Of a DNA stretch of 64,000 bases, positions 16,121 through 24,900 are shown piece by piece. The DNA is taken from contig NZ_HG326228.1 of assembly GCF_000312505.2 (NCBI RefSeq), positions 1-64,000 of the forward strand, written 5' to 3'. A model generated the notes under the pieces. That model worked only from the letters and a program-made list of their open reading frames with translations. It ran no database searches and had not been told where the DNA came from. Within the stretch, counting starts at the first letter, position 1. Every line of letters begins with the position of its first letter. This DNA comes from Fenollaria massiliensis. Its GTDB lineage: Bacteria; Bacillota; Clostridia; Tissierellales; Peptoniphilaceae. Both the position numbers and the translations under genes were made by a program.

Positions 16121-17805
16121 ATGTCAAAAGAAAAATAAAAGTATACCTCTATACACGAGTATCTACGTCAATACAGATAGAGGGATATTCGTTAGAGGCA
16201 CAAAAATCAAGAATGAAAGCTTTTGCTATTTACAACGATTATGAAATTGTTGGAGAGTATGAAGATGCCGGGAAGTCTGGCAAGTCTATTGAAGGTAGAA
16301 TACAGTTCAATCGAATGATGGAAGATATAAAATCTGGAAAAGATGGAGTGTCTTTTGTTCTTGTGTTTAAGTTATCAAGATTTGCAAGAAATGCCGCTGA
16401 TGTTCTTTCTACACTTCAGATAATGCAGGATTATGGAGTTAATCTTATTTGCGTTGAAGATGGCATTGATTCATCTAAAGATGCTGGGAAACTAATGATT
16501 TCTGTTTTATCAGCTGTGGCTGAAATAGAAAGAGAAAACATACGTATTCAAACAACGGAAGGTCGCATTCAAAAAGCAAGGGAAGGAAAATGGAATGGTG
16601 GCTTTGCTCCGTATGGATATAAACTTGAAGATGGCAAGCTGTTTATAAATGAGGAAGAGGCAGTTGCAATAAGAACTATTTTTGATCAGTATGTAAATAC
16701 AAGTATTTGAGCTAATGGTATTTCAAAATATTTAGAAAATCATGGTATAAGGAAAATACCAAGGCAAAATGGGAAAAATCCATTGTTTGACGCAGGTCTT
16801 ATAAGAAAGATATTAAAGAATCCTGTATATAATGGAAAAATAGCATTTGGAAGAAGAACTTTAGAAAAAGTTCATGGTACAAGAAATGAATATAAGCAGG
16901 TTGAACAAGATGAGTATCTAATATCTGAAGGGATACATGAAGCTATAGTTTCCGATGAAGTTTGGCAAGCTGCTCAGGTTAAGCTAAAATCTCAAGCAAA
17001 GAAATATGAGCATGTGAATAAAGGAAAAGATACACGCACACACTTGCTTTCTGGAATTGTAAAATGCCCGATATGTGGAGTGGGAATGTTTGGAAACAAG
17101 TGTATCAAGAAAAAGAAAGATGGCACAAAGTATAAAGATTTTTATTATTATGGTTGTAAACATAGGCAGATGATAAGAGGTCATAAGTGTACTTTCAGTA
17201 AGCAAATTAGAGAAGAATTGTTAGATGATGCTGTTGCTGAGGTAATAATCAAGTTAGTTAGCAATCCTAAATTTGCATCTATGATGCAAGAAAAAATTAA
17301 CATGAAGGTGGACACCTCTGAAATAGAAAAAGAAATAGATAATTACCAAAAGGAATTGAGGAAGAGTCATTCTACAAAGTTTAAGCTAATTGAGGAAATA
17401 GATAATTTAGATGTTGAGGATAAGCACTACAAACGAAGAAAACAGGATTTAGATGATAGACTTTATCGTATGTACGATAAAATTGAAGAATTAGAATCAT
17501 TGTTAATTGATGCAAAAGCAAAGAAACAAACTATTGAAGCTGAAAAACTTACTGGCGATAATATATATAAGGTTTTGATTTATTTTGACAAACTTTATAA
17601 AGTCATGAACGATGTAGAGCGTAGGCAGTTAATTTCAGCTTTGATTTCTGAAATTCAAATTTATGAAGAAAAACAACCTAACGGACAATGGCTAAAATCA
17701 ATTACTTTCAAGCTCCCAATTATAGACGATGACTTGAATATAAGTTTGGACAATGATGAGCAAGTTGAGAGCGTGGTATTGATGTCAAGGGTCGAAAGAA
17801 AATAG
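16121..17805 (+). pseudogene. Large serine recombinase (site-specific integrase), two lesions
   Basis: The gene starts at ATG 16121. After MSKEK the frame is lost in a run of A (16131-16135); adding one A restores KVYLYTRVSTSIQIEGYSLE and gives exactly 562 codons including the stop. The resolvase domain (YTRVSTS with the catalytic Ser, KLSRFARN, AEIEREN) is followed by the recombinase domain, a zinc ribbon (CPICGVGMFG...C...C near reconstructed residues 310-355) and a coiled coil. A second lesion is TGA at 16708-16710, where the sequence context expects Gly (VNTSI-stop-ANGISKYLE). Both lesions must be bypassed for activity, so integrase function is lost unless they are sequence errors. The last codons (EQVESVVLMSRV) form an attachment-site-like sequence. 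Confidence 0.9.
17764..17789 (+). repeat. Attachment-site-like direct repeat, copy 1
   Basis: These 26 bp, inside the last codons of the recombinase gene, match 18641-18666 at 23 of 26 positions. In frame they encode VESVVLMS-R, which resembles the C-terminus of RlmD/RumA 23S rRNA methyltransferases; the 3' end of that gene is a known insertion site for serine-recombinase elements. I infer an att core. Confidence 0.6.
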
Positions 17806-17942
17806 CCGTGAAAGCCTGGGATGACAGCGGTTTTCGGACAATCGTCCGAATTTAGTACAGGGAAGAGAAAACAGTAAACTTGAATTGGGTGTACTGAATA
17901 AATTTTTATATTTTTGTCATACTTATATCAAAGGAGGTTATT

Positions 17943-18473
17943 ATGATTATTTTGAAAACAGAGAGGCTTATACTTCGCAACGTCGAATTGAAAGATGCGG
18001 TAGAGATGAAAGACTATCGAAATAATGCAATTTGTTCAAAATATCAACGTGGACAAACAAAAGATATGGATGGGATTAAAGCTCTGATTAAAAAATATCA
18101 ATTCGAGATACTATCCGCAGATAAACCGTTTATTATGACTGTTGCGTTAAAAGCGACGGACGAAATGATCGGTGAGATTGTTGTGCTTCCTAATAAAGGG
18201 ACATTTTCTTTGGGTTACACGATTTCCTACAAGCATCACAGAATGGGGTATGCTTTTGAATCGCTTTCCGCTTTGACGGATTATTTGCATTGCCTATACC
18301 CTTTAATGGGTTTTATCTGCTCCACTGAAATAGAGAATTATCCGAGCAGGCTGCTCCTTCAAAAACTTGGATTTAGGGATTTGGGGTATATCGAATCAAA
18401 AGAATCTGAGGTTTTTGGCAAGTGGTTAACAGAATCAACAGAAAAGGAAATACGTCTTGCTGTAAACCATTAA
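17943..18473 (+). CDS. GNAT N-acetyltransferase (RimJ/RimL-like)
   Basis: A 176-residue single-domain acetyltransferase. It opens with the RimJ/RimL-type TERLILRNVELKDAVEM strand-helix; the acetyl-CoA loop appears weakly as SYKHHRMGYAFES and the C-terminal LLLQKLGFRDLG motif is typical. The ATG is 5 nt behind AAAGGAGG. The gene lies alone between two attachment-like repeats (17764 and 18641), so it may be cargo of a small integrated segment. The acetyl acceptor cannot be predicted. Confidence 0.85.
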   Translation: MIILKTERLILRNVELKDAVEMKDYRNNAICSKYQRGQTKDMDGIKALIKKYQFEILSADKPFIMTVALKATDEMIGEIVVLPNKGTFSLGYTISYKHHRMGYAFESLSALTDYLHCLYPLMGFICSTEIENYPSRLLLQKLGFRDLGYIESKESEVFGKWLTESTEKEIRLAVNH

Positions 18474-18482
18474 ACGGAGAAG

Positions 18483-18640
18483 CTAATCCTTCAACTCCCA
18501 CTTTTTAGGGCTTTCAATGAACTTCCGAAGACGTTGACATACATTCTCCGACATCATTTCCGGTGCCGGTTTCCCTCGCACAAGTAGGGCGAAGCTGCTA
18601 TTCTTGATGTACCGTTATCATCAGAGTAGTCTTAATACAT
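18483..18640. other. Gene-poor scar with a possible minus-strand fragment
   Basis: No complete gene lies between 18474 and 18889. On the minus strand one frame ending at TAG (18483-18485) reads RGKPAPEMMSENVCQRLRKF and continues to WELKD; it looks protein-like but has no start and I do not recognise it. The plus strand from 18641 holds the second attachment-like repeat. From 18680 to 18889 I see nothing beyond AT-rich DNA and the ribosome site of the next gene. Confidence 0.35.
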
Positions 18641-18666
18641 GTTGAGAGTGTAGTATTGATGACAAG
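18641..18666 (+). repeat. Attachment-site-like direct repeat, copy 2
   Basis: Second copy of the 26-bp repeat (mismatches at repeat positions 9, 12 and 22). In frame it reads HVESVVLMTRENE followed by TAA, close to an RlmD/RumA C-terminus, but no methyltransferase sequence precedes it. Together with copy 1 it brackets the GNAT gene. A diverged third copy lies at 10167-10192 in the chimeric gene. Confidence 0.6.
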
Positions 18667-18889
18667 AGAAAATGAGTAACTAGACTTTGAAAGGCTTAAA
18701 ATTAATAGGTGTATGATTTTTAGATTCAATAATAAGACTCTGGAAATTTTGAAATTAGTTATAAAAAATATTTTTTAAATACTTGCTTGTAGCATCAAGT
18801 AGGTAAGCATTTTGGATATTTTGGTAGGTTATGTCAACGGTATGGACGGGGAAGAATAAGGTAAATTAGAATTTGTAAGGAAGATAATA

Positions 18890-19339
18890 ATGAACATGAG
18901 AGAGCAAATTGAAAAATACATTAAAGAAAATCAATTAAATATTAGTGATGAGTCTATGTGGAGTTTTGATGAGAGTATTGAAGATGAACTGTTATATTTA
19001 ATATCTCATGGAATAAAAACCGCCACATCTTCACTGTATAAATTTTATGAAATGGAAAATGAGGATTTACCAAAAGTTGGTAATTTAAGTATCATTACAA
19101 ATAGTAAAGATGAATATCAATTTCTTATAGAAACTATTAGAGTTGAAATTGTTCAGTTTAAAGAGGTATCGTCTGAACATGCATATAAAGAAGGTGAAGG
19201 AAACAGAACATTAGAATATTGGAAAAAAGTGCATATAGATTTTTTTAACAATGAACTAAAAGAAATAGATGAAGCATTAAAAGATGATGATTTAGTAGTT
19301 TTAGAGGAATTTAAAGTATTAGTAGGTGTGAAAATTTGA
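18890..19339 (+). CDS. ASCH domain protein
   Basis: A 149-residue ASCH-family protein (PUA-like fold). The region GIKTATSSLYKFYEMENEDL, the IITNSKDEYQFLIET strand and the GEGNRTLEYWKKVH segment near residues 100-115 match the family pattern of small ASCH proteins, some of which (YqfB) hydrolyse N4-acetylcytidine. It starts at ATG 18890 behind AAGGAAG. Whether it binds RNA or acts as an amidohydrolase cannot be told. It is the first of a series of small enzyme genes in one direction up to 26112. Confidence 0.85.
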   Translation: MNMREQIEKYIKENQLNISDESMWSFDESIEDELLYLISHGIKTATSSLYKFYEMENEDLPKVGNLSIITNSKDEYQFLIETIRVEIVQFKEVSSEHAYKEGEGNRTLEYWKKVHIDFFNNELKEIDEALKDDDLVVLEEFKVLVGVKI

Positions 19340-19410
19340 ATCAACAAATATCAGTTTATCGAGCATTGCAAGTTATAAGTTTCTACGAGATAAAACCTAT
19401 AAAACTTGTA

Positions 19411-19436
19411 CAGATATTGTAGGGTAGGGAAAGAGC
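19411..19436 (+). repeat. Copy of the sequence at 1-27
   Basis: CAGATATTGTAGGGTAGGGAAAGAGC here matches 1-27 with one substitution and one missing G. Both copies lie in noncoding DNA a few tens of bases before a gene or gene remnant in this accessory region. Function unknown. Confidence 0.5.
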
Positions 19437-19475
19437 GTTGTGAGACTTGAAAGGATATAAGGGAGGCAGGGACAT

Positions 19476-19934
19476 ATGATTACTGAGCGATTAAAGATAA
19501 GAAAATTTACTAATAATGATCTAATGAAACTCTATAATCTACTTTCAGATGAAGATGTCATGAAATTTATAGAACCGCCTTTTTCATGGGAAAAAACAGT
19601 GAATTTTCTAAATAGTGTTGCACTGATCGACCCTCCTTTGATCTATGCGGTAGAAGATTTTAGTCAGAAGTTTATTGGATATGTAATATTTCATGAGTAT
19701 GACAATGACTCCTTCGAACTTGGTTGGATACTTAATAAGAGGTACTGGGGGAAAGGATATGCCAATGAATTAACAAAAGCCTTTATAAACCGTAGCTTAG
19801 AGATAGGGAAAAACTTGATTATTGAGTGTGCCCCGAACCAAGAAAATACCAAACGAATTGCGATGAAAAATGATTTTGAATTTCTTGGAGAAAGTGATGG
19901 CCGCAGTGTATTTAAAAGAAAGCTGCTTAAATAA
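19476..19934 (+). CDS. GNAT N-acetyltransferase
   Basis: A 152-residue acetyltransferase of the RimJ/RimL type. TERLKIRKFTNNDLMKLYN forms the first strand and helix; the acetyl-CoA pyrophosphate loop is RYWGKGYANE (Q/R-x-x-G-x-G/A form) near residues 93-102, and CAPNQENTKRIAMKNDFEFL is the usual helix before the last strand. Start ATG 19476 follows GGGAGG. The next gene starts 29 bp downstream with its own ribosome site, so they may be co-transcribed. Substrate unknown. Confidence 0.88.
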   Translation: MITERLKIRKFTNNDLMKLYNLLSDEDVMKFIEPPFSWEKTVNFLNSVALIDPPLIYAVEDFSQKFIGYVIFHEYDNDSFELGWILNKRYWGKGYANELTKAFINRSLEIGKNLIIECAPNQENTKRIAMKNDFEFLGESDGRSVFKRKLLK

Positions 19935-19962
19935 GATTTGAAAAGATATAAGGAGAAAATAA

Positions 19963-20991
19963 ATGATAAAGAAAATAGGAATTGTTAGCTTATCTAGTGG
20001 CGTTTTGGGGGAAAGTTTTGTTGAGCATGAAATAAAAATAGGGTTAGACAGATTAAATAAGCTAGGTGTAGAGGTAGAGTTTTTACCTAATTCTCTAAAA
20101 GGCATTGATTTTTTAAAAAATCATCCTGAAGCTAGGGCAGATGATTTGCTACTTGCTTTTGAAGATGACACTATTGATATGATTTTATGTGCTATTGGTG
20201 GAGAAGATACTTATAGATTAGCACCTTATTTGTTCGAAGGCGATAGATTAAAAAATATTGTAAAGCAAAAACTTTTTTTGGGCTTTTCTGACTCAACAAT
20301 AAATCACTTTATGCTAAATAAGCTTGGCATAAAAACATTTTATGGTCAGGCTTTCTTGCCAGATGTATGCGAAATATCTGATAATATCTTAGCTTATACA
20401 GAAAAATACTTTTTAGAACTTATAAAAACGGGGAAAATAAAAGAGATACATCCAAGTGAAGTTTGGTATGAGGCAAGGGAAGATTTTAGCGAGAAAGCTA
20501 TTGGCGTAGAAATGAAAAGTCATACTAATACTGGTTTTGAGCTTTTAAGAGGAAATCCTATATTTAGTGGGAAAATTTTAGGCGGATGCATAGAATCAAT
20601 ATATGATATGTTCGATAATTCTAGATTTGAAGATACAGTAGAAATTTGTAACAAATATAATTTATTTCCAAGCCTTGAGGCATGGGAGAATAAGATTTTA
20701 CTTATAGAATCAAGTGAAGAAAAAACAAAACCAGATTTATATAGGAAAATGATACTTGCTCTAAAAGACTACGGCTTGTTTGATGTATTGTCAGGTATAC
20801 TAGTAGGGAAACCTCAAAATGAAGTCTATTATGAGGAGTATAAATCTATTTTATTAGAAGAAATTACTAATAAAGATTTACCTATTGTCTATAATATAAA
20901 TATTGGACACTCAACTCCAAGATGTATAATTCCTTTTGGGGTAGAAGCAGAAGTTAATGTAAATAAACAAACTATATCATTTAATTATTAA
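19963..20991 (+). CDS. S66-family serine carboxypeptidase (LdcA/MccF-like)
   Basis: A 342-residue S66 peptidase. The nucleophile is Ser109 in GFSDST (the MccF GYSD-x-T position), the IGGEDTYRL segment before it forms the oxyanion region, Glu residues in GGCIES and LLIESSEE fit the second catalytic position, and the His is in NIGHSTPRC near residue 317. The family holds LD-carboxypeptidases of cell-wall recycling and MccF-type enzymes that give self-immunity to microcin-like peptide-nucleotides. There is no signal peptide, so it acts in the cytoplasm. Its place between GNAT genes, which also inactivate such compounds, favours an MccF-like detoxifying role, but that is inference. Confidence 0.9.
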   Translation: MIKKIGIVSLSSGVLGESFVEHEIKIGLDRLNKLGVEVEFLPNSLKGIDFLKNHPEARADDLLLAFEDDTIDMILCAIGGEDTYRLAPYLFEGDRLKNIVKQKLFLGFSDSTINHFMLNKLGIKTFYGQAFLPDVCEISDNILAYTEKYFLELIKTGKIKEIHPSEVWYEAREDFSEKAIGVEMKSHTNTGFELLRGNPIFSGKILGGCIESIYDMFDNSRFEDTVEICNKYNLFPSLEAWENKILLIESSEEKTKPDLYRKMILALKDYGLFDVLSGILVGKPQNEVYYEEYKSILLEEITNKDLPIVYNINIGHSTPRCIIPFGVEAEVNVNKQTISFNY

Positions 20992-21020
20992 ACAAATAGG
21001 AGTTTATATGGGGGTTATGA

Positions 21021-21440
21021 ATGGATTATAAGGAAATAGACGCTTCACACATAGATCTTTTGTGGGAACTTCAAAAGCAATATAAAGCAGAAATAGGAGA
21101 GGATATACCGAATGATATATCCAAGAAACGTCTGAAAGATGCAATCAGCAAAGGGGAAATATTATTTTTCGGAGCATGGGAAGGTGATGCATTGGTAGGC
21201 TGCTGTTCAATAACAGTTGGTTTTTCAACTTTTGACTATATGCCAAGTGGAATATTTGAAGATTTTTTCATATGTCCTGACTTTCGTCATAAAGGAATAT
21301 CACGCCAGCTAGTCCAATTTGCATATAGGTCAAGTGCTATAAGTTCAATGACTGTTGCTTGTGCACAATGCGATATACAAATGTATAAATCACTTGGATT
21401 TTCAATTCAGCTTGGAAACCTGTTTGCATTTGAACCATAA
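21021..21440 (+). CDS. GNAT N-acetyltransferase
   Basis: A 139-residue acetyltransferase. The core is GALVGCCSITVG-like strands, the FEDFFICPDFRHKGISRQLV segment with the acetyl-CoA loop R-H-K-G-I-S near residue 93, and the YKSLGFS motif near the end. Start ATG 21021 is 29 bp after the peptidase stop; GGGGTTATGA is a weak ribosome site and ATG-rich DNA surrounds it. It continues the run of small enzyme genes. The acceptor is unknown. Confidence 0.85.
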   Translation: MDYKEIDASHIDLLWELQKQYKAEIGEDIPNDISKKRLKDAISKGEILFFGAWEGDALVGCCSITVGFSTFDYMPSGIFEDFFICPDFRHKGISRQLVQFAYRSSAISSMTVACAQCDIQMYKSLGFSIQLGNLFAFEP

Positions 21441-21482
21441 GTTACGGTTCTTAGATGAGAAAGTATATAAAGGAGAAAAACT

Positions 21483-21968
21483 ATGGAGCATAATTGTGCT
21501 ATTATTAACGATAAAAAAGCTTTTAGATATAGGGCGGCAGCCATCATAGTCGAAGAGGGATGCGTGCTACTTGCAAGAAATGATGAGGACGACTATTACT
21601 ACTCAGTTGGCGGAGCAGTGCACATGGGCGAGACATCAGAAGAAGCCGTCAAGAGAGAAGTATTTGAAGAGACAGGCTTTAATTACGAGGTAGATCAACT
21701 TGCCGTGATACATGAGAACTTCTTCATCGGAAGCTCAGGCTTAAAAGGAGTAGACTTTCATGAGCTTACATTCTACTATATGATGAAGCCCATGGGCAAA
21801 AGAAATTTTACAAGCCAAAGCACTACAGAGTCAGGCGCTAAAGAGACAATGCATTGGGTACCGATAGATGAGCTTGATAAATGCAAAGCATACCCGACAT
21901 TTATGAAAAACTATCTTAGGTCGAAGCATAATGGAGTAGAGCATATAATTACAGATGAAAGAATATGA
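21483..21968 (+). CDS. Nudix hydrolase
   Basis: A 161-residue Nudix protein with a perfect Nudix box at residues 44-66 (G-x5-E50, R58-E59, E62-E63-x-G65-F66). It would hydrolyse a nucleoside diphosphate linked to another group, with Mg2+ held by the Glu residues. The ATG 21483 follows AAAGGAG. The last 12 codons (NGVEHIITDERI) recur as a short diverged copy at 24901-24936, as if a second copy of this gene once stood there. Substrate not predictable. Confidence 0.9.
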   Translation: MEHNCAIINDKKAFRYRAAAIIVEEGCVLLARNDEDDYYYSVGGAVHMGETSEEAVKREVFEETGFNYEVDQLAVIHENFFIGSSGLKGVDFHELTFYYMMKPMGKRNFTSQSTTESGAKETMHWVPIDELDKCKAYPTFMKNYLRSKHNGVEHIITDERI

Positions 21969-22028
21969 TAGATAATATCAATTGAAAATAATCGTGAGTA
22001 ATCGTGAAAAACGAGAAGAACTTAAATT

Positions 22029-22076
22029 ATGTCACTCAAAATGTCACCAAAAATGTCACTCAAAATGACGGTCAAA
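22029..22076 (+). repeat. Four 12-bp tandem repeats upstream of the Fic gene
   Basis: Four consecutive 12-mers: ATGTCACTCAAA, ATGTCACCAAAA, ATGTCACTCAAA and a diverged ATGACGGTCAAA. A 10-bp pair (TAATCGTGAG/TAATCGTGAA) precedes them near 21989-22008. They are noncoding and lie between the Nudix stop and the Fic promoter; the 304-bp gap holds nothing else but the promoter/operator below. Confidence 0.75.
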
Positions 22077-22193
22077 AGGGATTAAGTAGAGCTGATGAGT
22101 GTAGACGAAGCCTGATTGGATTGATATGAAGGAGAGACGGTAGCATTATTGTCCAAGAAATAAATATTTGATTTATCATATCCAAATCAATTA

Positions 22194-22252
22194 TATTGGC
22201 GAAAATAATCTCGCCAATATTGATTTATATACGCCATTTGTGATATAATGGC
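22194..22252 (+). promoter_or_regulatory. Fic gene promoter with two GGCGA operators
   Basis: A TATAAT box (22244-22249) with TTGATT at 22220-22225 (18-bp spacing) lies 23 bp before the Fic start. ATTGGCGA (22194-22201) and TCGCCAAT (22211-22218) form one inverted repeat; CGCCATT (22232-22238) and AATGGCG (22247-22253) form another that covers the -10 box. The Fic protein has a C-terminal HTH, so autoregulation through these repeats is likely. Confidence 0.6.
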
Positions 22253-22272
22253 GAGGAAGGTGGTGAAGCTGT

Positions 22273-23316
22273 ATGAGAGAATTTGATTATTCAAAACTGT
22301 TAGATTTAAATATACCAGCAAAAATGTATGATTTAATATCAAAAATCTATGAATATAAGGGAAAACAGGAGCTATACGTAGCTAATTTTTCTGATGTTCT
22401 CGATAAAATGGTAGAAGTAGCTAAAATTCAGTCTACAAAATCATCTAATGCCATAGAAGGTATTTCAACAAATGATACAAGACTAGAAAAGTTGATGAAT
22501 AAAAAAAGCGAACCTAAGAATAGAAACGAAGAAGAGATATATGGTTACAGAGAAGTTCTTGACATCATTCATGAAAACTATGAGAGTATTGAATTTACAA
22601 AAAATAATATTTTGACCTTACACAATAAACTTTATTCTTATTCTGGAGAAAGGCATAAAGGGAAATTTAAAACAATGGATAACAGCATTGTTGAAGTAAA
22701 TTCCCTTGGCGAGAAAAAAGTTAGATTTCAGCCTGTATCAGCCTTTGAAACAGAAAAGTATATTGATGCAATGATTGAGGCATACAATAAAGCCCTTAGC
22801 TTAAAAATTCCACCATTATTACTAATACCAACTGTGATTCATGATTTTTTAGCTATACATCCATTTGCTGATGGCAATGGTAGAATGTCAAGGTTATTGA
22901 CTTTGTTGCTTTTTTATAAAAATGGATTTTTTGTAGGAAAATATATTTCACTAGAAATGATTATCGAAGAGACGAAAGATATTTACTATGAAGAATTGCA
23001 AGCTTCTAGTGAAAATTGGCATGACGGAACTAATAACGACTTGCCATTTATAAAATATATGCTTTCGGTAATATATAAGGCATATAGTGAATGCGATGAA
23101 AGATTTAAACTAATATCAGAAAAATCTTTATCTTCTTCAGATAGAGTAATGAAGATATTTGAAAATTCTTTAGAGCCATTATCTAAATCAGATATAGTTG
23201 TGCTTTGCCCAGATATTTCTCAAAGAACTATAGAAAGGGCATTAAAAGAATTAAAGGACAGTGGCATAATTAAGCAAGTTGGCAAGGGAAGATCAACTAA
23301 GTATATTAAAGTTTAA
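22273..23316 (+). CDS. Fic-family AMP-transferase with N-terminal autoinhibitory helix and C-terminal HTH
   Basis: A 347-residue Fic protein. The Fic motif HPFADGNGRMSR starts at catalytic His196 and is intact. An inhibitory S-x-x-x-E-G motif (SNAIEG, residues 58-63) lies in the N-terminal helix, the class II arrangement in which Glu blocks ATP binding. The C-terminal 60 residues form a winged helix (LSKSDIVVLCPDISQRTIER). Such proteins adenylylate other proteins when relieved of inhibition and can act as their own repressors. The start ATG 22273 is 9 nt after GGTGGTGAAG. It is an orphan gene: no separate antitoxin is next to it. 12-bp tandem repeats lie upstream. Confidence 0.92.
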   Translation: MREFDYSKLLDLNIPAKMYDLISKIYEYKGKQELYVANFSDVLDKMVEVAKIQSTKSSNAIEGISTNDTRLEKLMNKKSEPKNRNEEEIYGYREVLDIIHENYESIEFTKNNILTLHNKLYSYSGERHKGKFKTMDNSIVEVNSLGEKKVRFQPVSAFETEKYIDAMIEAYNKALSLKIPPLLLIPTVIHDFLAIHPFADGNGRMSRLLTLLLFYKNGFFVGKYISLEMIIEETKDIYYEELQASSENWHDGTNNDLPFIKYMLSVIYKAYSECDERFKLISEKSLSSSDRVMKIFENSLEPLSKSDIVVLCPDISQRTIERALKELKDSGIIKQVGKGRSTKYIKV

Positions 23317-23380
23317 AATTATTCTATAAATCTAATAATTACAGTATTTGATATCAATAATTTAATAAATATTATAATAA

Positions 23381-23401
23381 TACCATTTAATATAAATGGT
23401 A
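23381..23401. repeat. Inverted repeat before the nucleoside phosphorylase gene
   Basis: TACCATTT (23381-23388) and AAATGGTA (23394-23401) are exact 8-bp reverse complements 25 bp before the gene start; an operator or weak hairpin. Confidence 0.45.
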
Positions 23402-23425
23402 TAGTGTAAACGAAAGAGGTAAATT

Positions 23426-24175
23426 ATGATTATAGACAGTTACGATATAGACACAGAGCCACTTATAAGCCTAGAACATTTTTATGGCGAGAAGAAAAAT
23501 TTAATAGATAAATGCTTGGTAATATTTTCAAAAAGGATAGTAGAATATTTACTCGATAAATTTGAGTGCCAAGAAATTGCTAAAGTAGGCTCAGCGAATG
23601 GCTCAATGCCAATATATAAAAGCCATTTTGAAGGTCAAGAATTTGCCTTCTACCTTAGCATGATGGGTTCAGCTCTTGCTTCATCACAATGTAATGAAGT
23701 CAACTGGCTTACAGGTGCGAATAAATTTATTATGTTTGGATCTTGCGGCAGCCTTGACAAAGAAAAGACTCTTGGCAAGTACATCGTGCCCACAGAGGCT
23801 TACAGGGGCGAAGGTGCATCTTATTATTATGCCGCTCCTTCAGACTACATTGCTATTAAAAACCATGATAAGCTTGAAGAATTTTTTATCAAGGAAAAAG
23901 CTCCATATACCAAGGGAAAGGTCTGGACTACGGACGTTATGCTTCGTGAGACGCGCGGGCTTGTCGCAAAGAGAAAGTCAGAAGGCTGCATAGCAGTAGA
24001 GATGGAGCTTGCAGGCGTACAAGCAGCTTGTGATTTTTATGGCTTTGAGCTTTATGATTTTCTAGAGGCAGGAGATGTTTTAAGCGAGAGCTCTTATGAG
24101 GTAGAGGGACTTAATAGCGCCAACCACGATCTTGGAAAATTGTATTTGGCATTGAAATTATTAAAAGAAATATAA
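23426..24175 (+). CDS. Nucleoside phosphorylase-superfamily protein
   Basis: A 249-residue protein of the PNP/UDP phosphorylase superfamily (PF01048). The glycine-rich FGSCGSLDKE phosphate-binding segment is near residue 110, and CIAVEMELAGVQAACDFYG near residue 192 carries the ribose-binding Met-Glu pair typical of these enzymes. It would split a purine or pyrimidine nucleoside with phosphate. Start ATG 23426 follows AAAGAGG. The neighbourhood of Nudix and GNAT genes suggests salvage or removal of modified nucleosides, but the true substrate is unknown. Confidence 0.85.
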   Translation: MIIDSYDIDTEPLISLEHFYGEKKNLIDKCLVIFSKRIVEYLLDKFECQEIAKVGSANGSMPIYKSHFEGQEFAFYLSMMGSALASSQCNEVNWLTGANKFIMFGSCGSLDKEKTLGKYIVPTEAYRGEGASYYYAAPSDYIAIKNHDKLEEFFIKEKAPYTKGKVWTTDVMLRETRGLVAKRKSEGCIAVEMELAGVQAACDFYGFELYDFLEAGDVLSESSYEVEGLNSANHDLGKLYLALKLLKEI

Positions 24176-24235
24176 TTAAAACAAGCTAAAGTATACATGA
24201 TACAACTTGTTTACAATAAATAGAAAGGAATTTTT

Positions 24236-24874
24236 ATGGATTTAGAATTTATTTTCAATCACGTAATAAGTGGATACCTGCCTATTATGGCCTTATTAAT
24301 ATTATATTTTATAATATTAAAATCATTTGGCGATAGGTCAAGCAAAGGACATATAATTTTGACTTTTATATTTTCTTTTTATCTTGTCGGAGTCTTGTCT
24401 GCAACAGGTGTTTGTTTAAAAGCAAATTTTTCACCGAGATTTTCATTGCTACCTTTTATAGATATGATTAGAGGACCAAAAGATGCAATTTTAAACGTAA
24501 TTTTGTTTCTTCCATTAGGAATTTTTCTGCCACTACTCTATGAGCAATATAATAGCTTATCCAAAGTTTTATTACTTGGATTTCTATTTTCATTGTCTAT
24601 AGAAATCATTCAAATGTTTGGATTTGGAACTACAGATATAAACGACTTGATTACGAATACTTTTGGAGCAGTACTAGGTTATGGAGTATATGAATTACTT
24701 AGTAGATCATTCTCTGATTCATTGATTGGAAGATTTCAGACAAAAGGTAAATATAGCTTTTATGAACCAGTAATTCTATGGACTATGACTATATTGATTA
24801 TGCTGACTATTCAGCTTTATATCTACAATATTCTCTTCGCATCTAAGATGAGTGGAGAAATTCAAAAGTGGTAA
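24236..24874 (+). CDS. VanZ-family membrane protein
   Basis: A 212-residue protein with about five transmembrane helices and the VanZ signature: DAILNVILFLPLGIFLP, FSLSIEIIQMF and TDINDLITNTFGAVLGY. VanZ of Tn1546 raises teicoplanin resistance; most chromosomal VanZ-like proteins are uncharacterised and some affect lipoglycopeptide susceptibility. It starts at ATG 24236 behind AGAAAGGAA. No vancomycin gene cluster is near, so no resistance is claimed. It continues the directional run of accessory genes. Confidence 0.88.
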   Translation: MDLEFIFNHVISGYLPIMALLILYFIILKSFGDRSSKGHIILTFIFSFYLVGVLSATGVCLKANFSPRFSLLPFIDMIRGPKDAILNVILFLPLGIFLPLLYEQYNSLSKVLLLGFLFSLSIEIIQMFGFGTTDINDLITNTFGAVLGYGVYELLSRSFSDSLIGRFQTKGKYSFYEPVILWTMTILIMLTIQLYIYNILFASKMSGEIQKW

Positions 24875-24900
24875 TATTCTATAGATAGGCATGTTTATAA

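Noticed and set aside
18637-18678. Real end of an rlmD gene
   Set aside because: Only about 14 codons resemble RlmD; the preceding sequence is not methyltransferase, so it is treated as an attachment scar.
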